NCBI GenBank assembly: GCA_021397845.1
Contig: CM038049.1
Coordinates: 112,994,877-113,058,876, forward strand
Direction of reading: 5' to 3'
Source of the DNA: Areca catechu
Taxonomy: Eukaryota > Streptophyta > Magnoliopsida > Arecales > Arecaceae
DNA length: 64,000 bases
The translations under genes were made by a program, and so were the position numbers. Under the pieces are notes generated by a model, which was not told the DNA's origin, did not search any database, and worked only from the letters and a program-made list of their open reading frames with translations. Of this stretch, positions 58,885 through 64,000 are shown piece by piece. Positions within the stretch are counted from its first letter, which is position 1, and each line of letters begins with the position of its first letter.

Positions 58885-59768
58885 CCTGTCTAGGGTTTCT
58901 TTTTTGATTGCTTGTTTGAGTCTCTCTCTTTTTACTTTGTCTGCTCGAAGTAGACTCCCCAGGACGTCCGGTCCTAGGAATGAAGCGAGGTGCAAACCTC
59001 CTCTTCCCATTCCACGGGGTGTTCCTAGGGCGTGTAGGGGATCCGTTGGGTTACAACTTCGTAGCACAAATTGTAAACGGGGAAGTGCTCTGTTTTCAGT
59101 CCATAATTGCCCTATTGCAGGAATTATTTCTCACTGCAAATAACTCCAAACTCAGTGACTTTTGTTTTGCTGAAACCAGTATAATTGAAGCTAATTTGCA
59201 TAATTTTCTCATGATTTATTGGCTTCTACGCAATTTCTGAGAATTAAATTACTGCAACTCTGTTTTTGTGTTCTGCAATCCATTTATTTTTGAGTGTTCA
59301 TCTCTTAATTCAACTTAAGGGCATTTGAGCATCTAAGATAAGGGGAGGAGTTGATAACCTCTCCTTAGCCCAAAACCACCACCCCTTCATTCGAACCTAA
59401 GCCTTTAATCTAAAATTGATTAGACCTAATTTGCCCTAGTGGGCTAGGGACATCAACAAGTCGGGTCAAGGCTAGTGTTGAGTCAGTTTGTCTGGTTACT
59501 CTGTGTGTCCTTTGTACTCAGTGTCTAGAACGGTGGTTCAGGGATTCCATCCTGAAGGGCTTGTGTGCTGGTCCGCCTACCTGGCCAATCTCTAATTGGT
59601 GTCTAGGATTGGCATTCAGGGACCTAACACTCCCCTTACACCTGCCTGGCTGAGTCCTGAATTACTACAGGCTAGCTTGCCACTCTGATTGGACATCTAG
59701 TTTGGGCTCTAGGTCTAGTTAGCCCGTAGTCGTTCAGTTGAGTCTCATTTTGTGTGCTTGATTGCATC
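58885..59768 (+). other. Element J leader
   Basis: Non-coding, similar to the leader of I. No gene is recognised. Confidence 0.7.
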
Positions 59769-62700
59769 ATGTCTACCCGGAATGGAGTACCCTACCAACC
59801 TGGTCAAACCCAACCTGATTTAGAGGCCATGGTTAGAGCTCTTACTGAGAGTATGAACAAATTAAGTCAGGATATGAATGAGAATTTTGCCCAGCTTAGG
59901 GATCGAGTCCAAGTACTTGAGGAACCTAGGCATCGGAATTGGACTCCTGACCCAGATTTTAATGTGCCTCAACCTCACCCACACCAAGAGCCTAGAAGAC
60001 CTTTATACCGAGATCCTGAACCTAATCATAGGAGGCCTGACCCAGAACCTGAGGATAGAGATGATAGGTTCATACGGAACATCAAGTTAGATGCACCCAC
60101 TTTTGATGGTAGTTTAAATCCTAAGGTGTATTCTGATTGGGAGGGTGAGATGGACCAGTACTTTGAGTGGTATGCTATGTCTGAGGAGAGGAAATTCAAG
60201 TTTGCCCAGATGAAATTAATACGTCAAGCTAGGTTATACTGGGGGAACATTGAGCTGACCACTAGAAGACGAAATGTAGAGCCCATAACCACTTGGCAGG
60301 GTATGAAAGAGAAACTTAGAGACAAGTACCTACCCATTTCATACCAGCAAAATCTGTTAGACCAATGGCAGACTTTGAAAAAAGGGAACCGATCTGTTTC
60401 AGACTACATAACCACCTTTGATGAATATCTAATGAGATGTGATGTGAGTGAAGCCCATGAAGTCACTTTGTCTAGATTTAGGGCTGGGCTTAGGGAAGAT
60501 ATTAAGAGAGAGTTGTTTCTGAGAGAGGTTACTGACCTAGACCAAGCCTATCAGATTGCACTGAACACTGAGAAGTTTCAGAGAGGACCCATGCCATCTA
60601 GGGTTAGTACCCCAATCCCAAGAAATGGACCTAGCCAGGTTACCCCTAGCAAGCCTAATCAGGGTATCCCCACCCCTAGGCCCATGGACAAAGGTAAGGC
60701 ACCTAACACCCAGAGAACCCCTAGTATCGTCTGTTTTAAGTGCCAGAAGCCCGGTCATATCTCCACTCAGTGCACAGCCATAGCTTGTTTTAAGTGTCAT
60801 AAGGTAGGTCATGTTTCTAGCCAGTGCCCTCGTAGATCCCTATATATAGAAGAGGGAGGAGAAGAGAATTCCGAGCCTAATGAGGAGTTTGAAGAAGAAG
60901 TTTATGAGGCCGGAATGAATTTGGTTGATGAGTATGAAGGAGAGGAAGAATCCACTGAATCTGACCACTTAGGAGTTGTGAGATGCATCCTGTCCCAGAC
61001 TAAAGTTCAGGAAGATTGGCGTAGGACTAACATCCTACAGACCTTCCTTAAACTAGGGGATAAGGTTTGTAAAATCATCATAGATAGTGGGAGCTGTGTG
61101 AATGCCATTTCTACTAGCACTGTCAAAATGTTAAGCTTAACCCCAGTCCCCCACCCCAACCCCTATAAGGTTTCTTGGGTAGACTCTACCTCTATACCCA
61201 TCCAGTCTAGATGTCAGGTCCAAATCCAAATGCAATCCTATCAAGAGAAGATTTGGTGTGATGTCTTGCCCATGGGGGTGAGCAGTATAATTCTTGGAAG
61301 ACCTTGGTTGTATGATCATGATGCCACCCTCTTAGGAAAATCCAACACCTGTGTCTTTAGTTTCAATGGGAAGAAAATCACAATCCATTCAGTCCCTCCT
61401 AAGGACAAGGTAGCTAAAGGAACCAGTAAGGTCAGAGAAATGAAGACTGGAGTAAATCTAATTAGTGCCAAGGATCTAGAACAAGAAATTCATAGTGGTT
61501 CACCCATTTGGATGTTGACTGCTAAGGAACTTAGGACTCCTACACCCTCAGAGCCTCCTCAGGAAGTTAAGCCTTTATTAGAAGAATTTGAGGATGTTTT
61601 TCCCGAGGATCTGCCAGACCACCTTCCACCTCTTAGGGATATTCAGCATTCCATAGATTTAGTCCCAGGAGCTACTTTACCCAACTTGCCCCATTATAGG
61701 ATGAATCCATCGGAGCATAAAGAACTGCAAAAGCAGGTTGGCGAATTGTTGAGGAAGGGGTTCATTAGAGAGAGTCTTAGCCCTTGTGCAGTCTCTGCAC
61801 TTCTAACCCCGAAGAAGGATGGCACGTGGAGGATGTGTGTTGACAGTCGTGCCATCAATAAAATCACAATCAAATATAGGTTCTCCATCCCTAGACTAGA
61901 TGACATGCTTGATATGATGGCCGGTGCCATGGTTTTTTCTAAAATTGATCTCAAGAGCGGCTATCATCAGGTTAGGATTAGACCAGGGGATGAGTGGAAA
62001 ACAGCCTTCAAAACTAAGGATGGTCTCTTTGAATGGGTTGTTATGCCTTTTGGGTTGTCCAATGCCCCTAGTACTTTCATGAGGATTATGACCCAAGTAC
62101 TTAGAGCTTTCATAGGGAAGTTTGTAGTGGTCTATTTTGATGATATCCTGATCTATAGTAAGACCCCTGCAGATCACCTAGGCCACCTTAGACAAGTCTG
62201 TCAAGTTTTGAGGAATGATAGTCTCTACGGTAATCTCAAAAAGTGTGAATTTATGACCAGTAGGATTATCTTCCTTGGATTTGTTGTAACCCCTGACGGC
62301 GTGGCTGCCGATCCTGAAAAGATTAGGTCCATAGTAGAATGGCCAGAGCCGACCAGTGTGCATGAAGTCAGAAGTTTCCATGGCTTGGCTACCTTCTATA
62401 GGCGATTCATCGAGGGGTTTAGTACCGTAGTTGCTCCTATCACAGACTGCATCAGGAAGGGAGAATTTCAGTGGACCAAAGCAGCCCATAAAGCCTTCCT
62501 AGATCTTAAGGATAGGATGACCCAGGCACCCATTTTGAGACTACCGGACTTTTCAAAGGTATTTGAGGTTGCCTGTGATGCTTCAGGAGTAGGTATAGGT
62601 GGAGTCCTAAGCCAAGAGAACCATCCCGTAGCATTCTTTAGTAAAAAACTTAATGATGCTAAGCTTAGGTATTCTACCTATGATAAGGAATTTTATGCGG

Positions 62701-62795
62701 TAATGCAAGCTTTGCGTTACTGGAGACATTATTTACTACCGCAAGAATTTGTGCTGTTTTCGGACCATGAGGCTCTTAGATTCTTGAATTCTTAG
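59769..62795 (+). CDS. gag-pol: Element J Gag-PR-RT-RNase H polyprotein (amber-truncated)
   Basis: Start chosen at ATG 59769 (MSTRNGV), conserved in I; the preceding GTG is unlikely. Residues 1-60 are helical. A Pro/Arg spacer is followed by the capsid domain at about 105-275 (APTFDG...FRAGLREDIKREL). Two CCHC knuckles start at residues 322 and 340. Then an acidic linker, PR with DSG at 439 (IIIDSGSCVN, IILGRPWLYD), RT from about 638 with YFDDIL at 789, and RNase H from about 930 (VACDASGVGIGG). It ends at TAG 62793 within RNase H, where relatives usually have Gln. 1008 residues. Gag builds the particle, and PR, RT and RNase H mature it and copy its RNA. Confidence 0.93.
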   Translation: MSTRNGVPYQPGQTQPDLEAMVRALTESMNKLSQDMNENFAQLRDRVQVLEEPRHRNWTPDPDFNVPQPHPHQEPRRPLYRDPEPNHRRPDPEPEDRDDRFIRNIKLDAPTFDGSLNPKVYSDWEGEMDQYFEWYAMSEERKFKFAQMKLIRQARLYWGNIELTTRRRNVEPITTWQGMKEKLRDKYLPISYQQNLLDQWQTLKKGNRSVSDYITTFDEYLMRCDVSEAHEVTLSRFRAGLREDIKRELFLREVTDLDQAYQIALNTEKFQRGPMPSRVSTPIPRNGPSQVTPSKPNQGIPTPRPMDKGKAPNTQRTPSIVCFKCQKPGHISTQCTAIACFKCHKVGHVSSQCPRRSLYIEEGGEENSEPNEEFEEEVYEAGMNLVDEYEGEEESTESDHLGVVRCILSQTKVQEDWRRTNILQTFLKLGDKVCKIIIDSGSCVNAISTSTVKMLSLTPVPHPNPYKVSWVDSTSIPIQSRCQVQIQMQSYQEKIWCDVLPMGVSSIILGRPWLYDHDATLLGKSNTCVFSFNGKKITIHSVPPKDKVAKGTSKVREMKTGVNLISAKDLEQEIHSGSPIWMLTAKELRTPTPSEPPQEVKPLLEEFEDVFPEDLPDHLPPLRDIQHSIDLVPGATLPNLPHYRMNPSEHKELQKQVGELLRKGFIRESLSPCAVSALLTPKKDGTWRMCVDSRAINKITIKYRFSIPRLDDMLDMMAGAMVFSKIDLKSGYHQVRIRPGDEWKTAFKTKDGLFEWVVMPFGLSNAPSTFMRIMTQVLRAFIGKFVVVYFDDILIYSKTPADHLGHLRQVCQVLRNDSLYGNLKKCEFMTSRIIFLGFVVTPDGVAADPEKIRSIVEWPEPTSVHEVRSFHGLATFYRRFIEGFSTVVAPITDCIRKGEFQWTKAAHKAFLDLKDRMTQAPILRLPDFSKVFEVACDASGVGIGGVLSQENHPVAFFSKKLNDAKLRYSTYDKEFYAVMQALRYWRHYLLPQEFVLFSDHEALRFLNS

Positions 62796-64000
62796 AAGAA
62801 GCTTAACCCTAGGAATGCTTAGTGGGTAGAGTATATCCAGTCCTATACTTTTGTTTTGAAGCATAAGGCTGGGTCTGAAAATAAGGTAGCTGATGCCCTT
62901 AGTCGTCGATCTTTGTTGTTGAATTCTGTTAGGGCTGAAGTCATAGGGTTTGAGCAAATCAAAGAAGAATATGGGTCGTGTCCGGATTTCAAGACTGTAT
63001 ACCAGGATCTAACTCAAGGACCATCTAGTAAACATAAGGATTATTCCCTTTTAGATGGCTTTCTGTTCTTTAAGAATAGGCTTTGCATCCCTAGAACCTT
63101 TCTTAGAGAATTCTTGATTTGGGAAACTCATGCTGGAGGTTTAACTGGCCATTTCGGAAAAGATAAGACCACCCTGGCTATTGAAGACCATTTTTTCTGG
63201 CCTAGCTTAAAAAGAGATATAGCACACATTGTGGCTAGGTGTCGGACCTGCGCTGTTGCCAAACAGCGAAAACAGAACACCGGCCTTTATACCCCACTCC
63301 CTATCCCAGATCGTCCTTGGCAAGATGTGAGCATGGACTTTGTGTTAGGTTTGCCTAAGACCTAGAGGAGGCATGACTCTATCTGTGTTGTAGTAGACCG
63401 ATTTTCCAAGATGGCCCATTTCTTGCCTTGTTCCCAAACATTTGATGCGTCTAAGGTAGCCACCCTATTCTTTAATGAGATAGTTCGACTCCATGGCCTA
63501 CCCAAGACCATTGTTTTAGATAGGGATGTTCGGTTCACCAGCTATTTTTGGAAAACCCTTTGGCATAAGTTAGGGACGAAACTTAATTTTTCAACTGCCT
63601 ATCATCCCCATACTGACGGCCAAACTGAAGTAGTGAACCGTAGTTTAGGCAATCTGCTAAGGTATCTTGTTGGTGAAAACATTAGGAACTGGGATTTGTA
63701 CTTACCTAGAGCTGAATTTGCATATAATGACTCGGTCAATAGGTCTACGGGTAAGAGTCCATTTGAAATTGTGCATGGTTATAAACCCCACACACCTCTT
63801 GACCTAGCTCCTTTACCAGTCCACACACGGGTCTCCAAGTCTGCCGAAGTTTTTGCACAGCATATAAAAGACTTGCATAAAGAAATTCAAGCCAAAATAA
63901 ATTTAAGTAATGAAACTTATAAGAAATTGACTGACTCTCAAAGGCGAGTCAAAACTTTTGACGAAGGAGACTATGTAATGATTAGGTTAAGGCCTGAGCG
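62796..64000 (+). pseudogene. Element J RNase H end and integrase, same frame after stops
   Basis: The frame continues unshifted past TAG 62793 and TAG 62820 into VLKHKAGSENKVADALSRRS (RNase H end). The IN zinc domain follows (HAGGLTGHFG...CRTCAVAK, HHCC). The IN core has Asp at 63336 (SMDFVLGLPK), a third TAG at 63363, Asp at 63519 (LDRDVRF) and Glu at 63627 (GQTEVVNR), with 35 residues between the last two. The C-terminal domain begins at IKDLHKEI and runs open off the edge at YVMIRLRPE. IN would insert the cDNA; the stops prevent a full-length product. Confidence 0.9.

Larger units (their letters stand above)
57263..64000 (+). mobile_element. Element J: near-intact chromovirus-like gypsy element, runs off window
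   Basis: 5' LTR 57263-58868, PBS 58873, leader, then one reading frame for Gag, PR, RT, RNase H and IN to the window end, interrupted only by three TAG codons. It is the innermost element (M>K>D>E>J) and the best preserved, so among the youngest. Its RT wording (CVDSRAINKIT, YFDDIL) places it in the CRM/Galadriel/Reina branch of chromoviruses. A chromodomain and 3' LTR are expected to the right. Left flank TAACC (57258-57262). Confidence 0.92.

Noticed and set aside
62793..62822. Two close TAG codons in J as programmed stop-codon readthrough
   Set aside because: They lie inside the RNase H domain and not at a gag/pol border, and a third TAG lies in the IN core. Mutation is simpler.

Overview
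The window is plant nuclear DNA, most likely from a repeat-rich flowering plant and plausibly a monocot. The species cannot be named. I see no host gene, rRNA, tRNA or CRISPR array. From about 2,781 to the right edge nearly every base can be assigned to LTR retrotransposons inserted into one another. Boundaries were fixed by TG...CA termini, 5-bp target-site duplications (TSDs), tRNA-Met-type primer binding sites (PBS, TGGTATCAGAGC) and recognisable gag, protease (PR), reverse transcriptase (RT), RNase H (RH) and integrase (IN) remnants.

The founder is a decayed Ty3/gypsy element of the Tat lineage (M, + strand). Its gag lies at about 2.9-4.4 kb and its PR-RT-RH-aRH-IN at 31.4-34.9 kb. The 27 kb between them is chromovirus-like element A (4399-31432, TSD GTCTT). 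A contains a solo LTR in its 5' LTR (4882-5478, TSD GCACC), the minus-strand element G (10377-17591), the remnant H (17593-19184), and copia element L inside its 3' LTR (20409-30857, TSD AGGCC).

M is cut again at 34867 by a minus-strand copia element, K. K is cut at 40315 by minus-strand element D. D carries in its 3' LTR a small non-autonomous element C with a GC-rich interior (41361-45159, TSD GTGAG), and C itself carries a solo LTR (43522-44897, TSD AAAGG). D also carries the internally deleted + strand element I (48644-51995), and in its 5' LTR the minus-strand element E (from 53883). E is cut by the youngest and best preserved element J (57263 to beyond 64000). J has an almost intact gag-PR-RT-RH-IN frame broken only by three TAG codons. 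Nesting reaches five levels (M>K>D>C>solo LTR and M>K>D>E>J). The first 911 bases are the end of another K-type copia LTR.

Elements A, D, E, G, H, I and J are relatives; gag, PR, the IN C-terminus and a chromodomain-like tail are shared wherever retained. J can supply the enzymes. A, D and E have lost PR-RT-RH and the IN core, and carry in their place a shared unidentified open region (motifs DLFLEI and FATYFWYTLWHLL). G keeps gag and PR only. Several quite different LTRs share a short hairpin (TCTC-type loop, covarying stem) 150-205 bp before their 3' ends. The accessory region and the hairpin are the two best candidates for undescribed biology.
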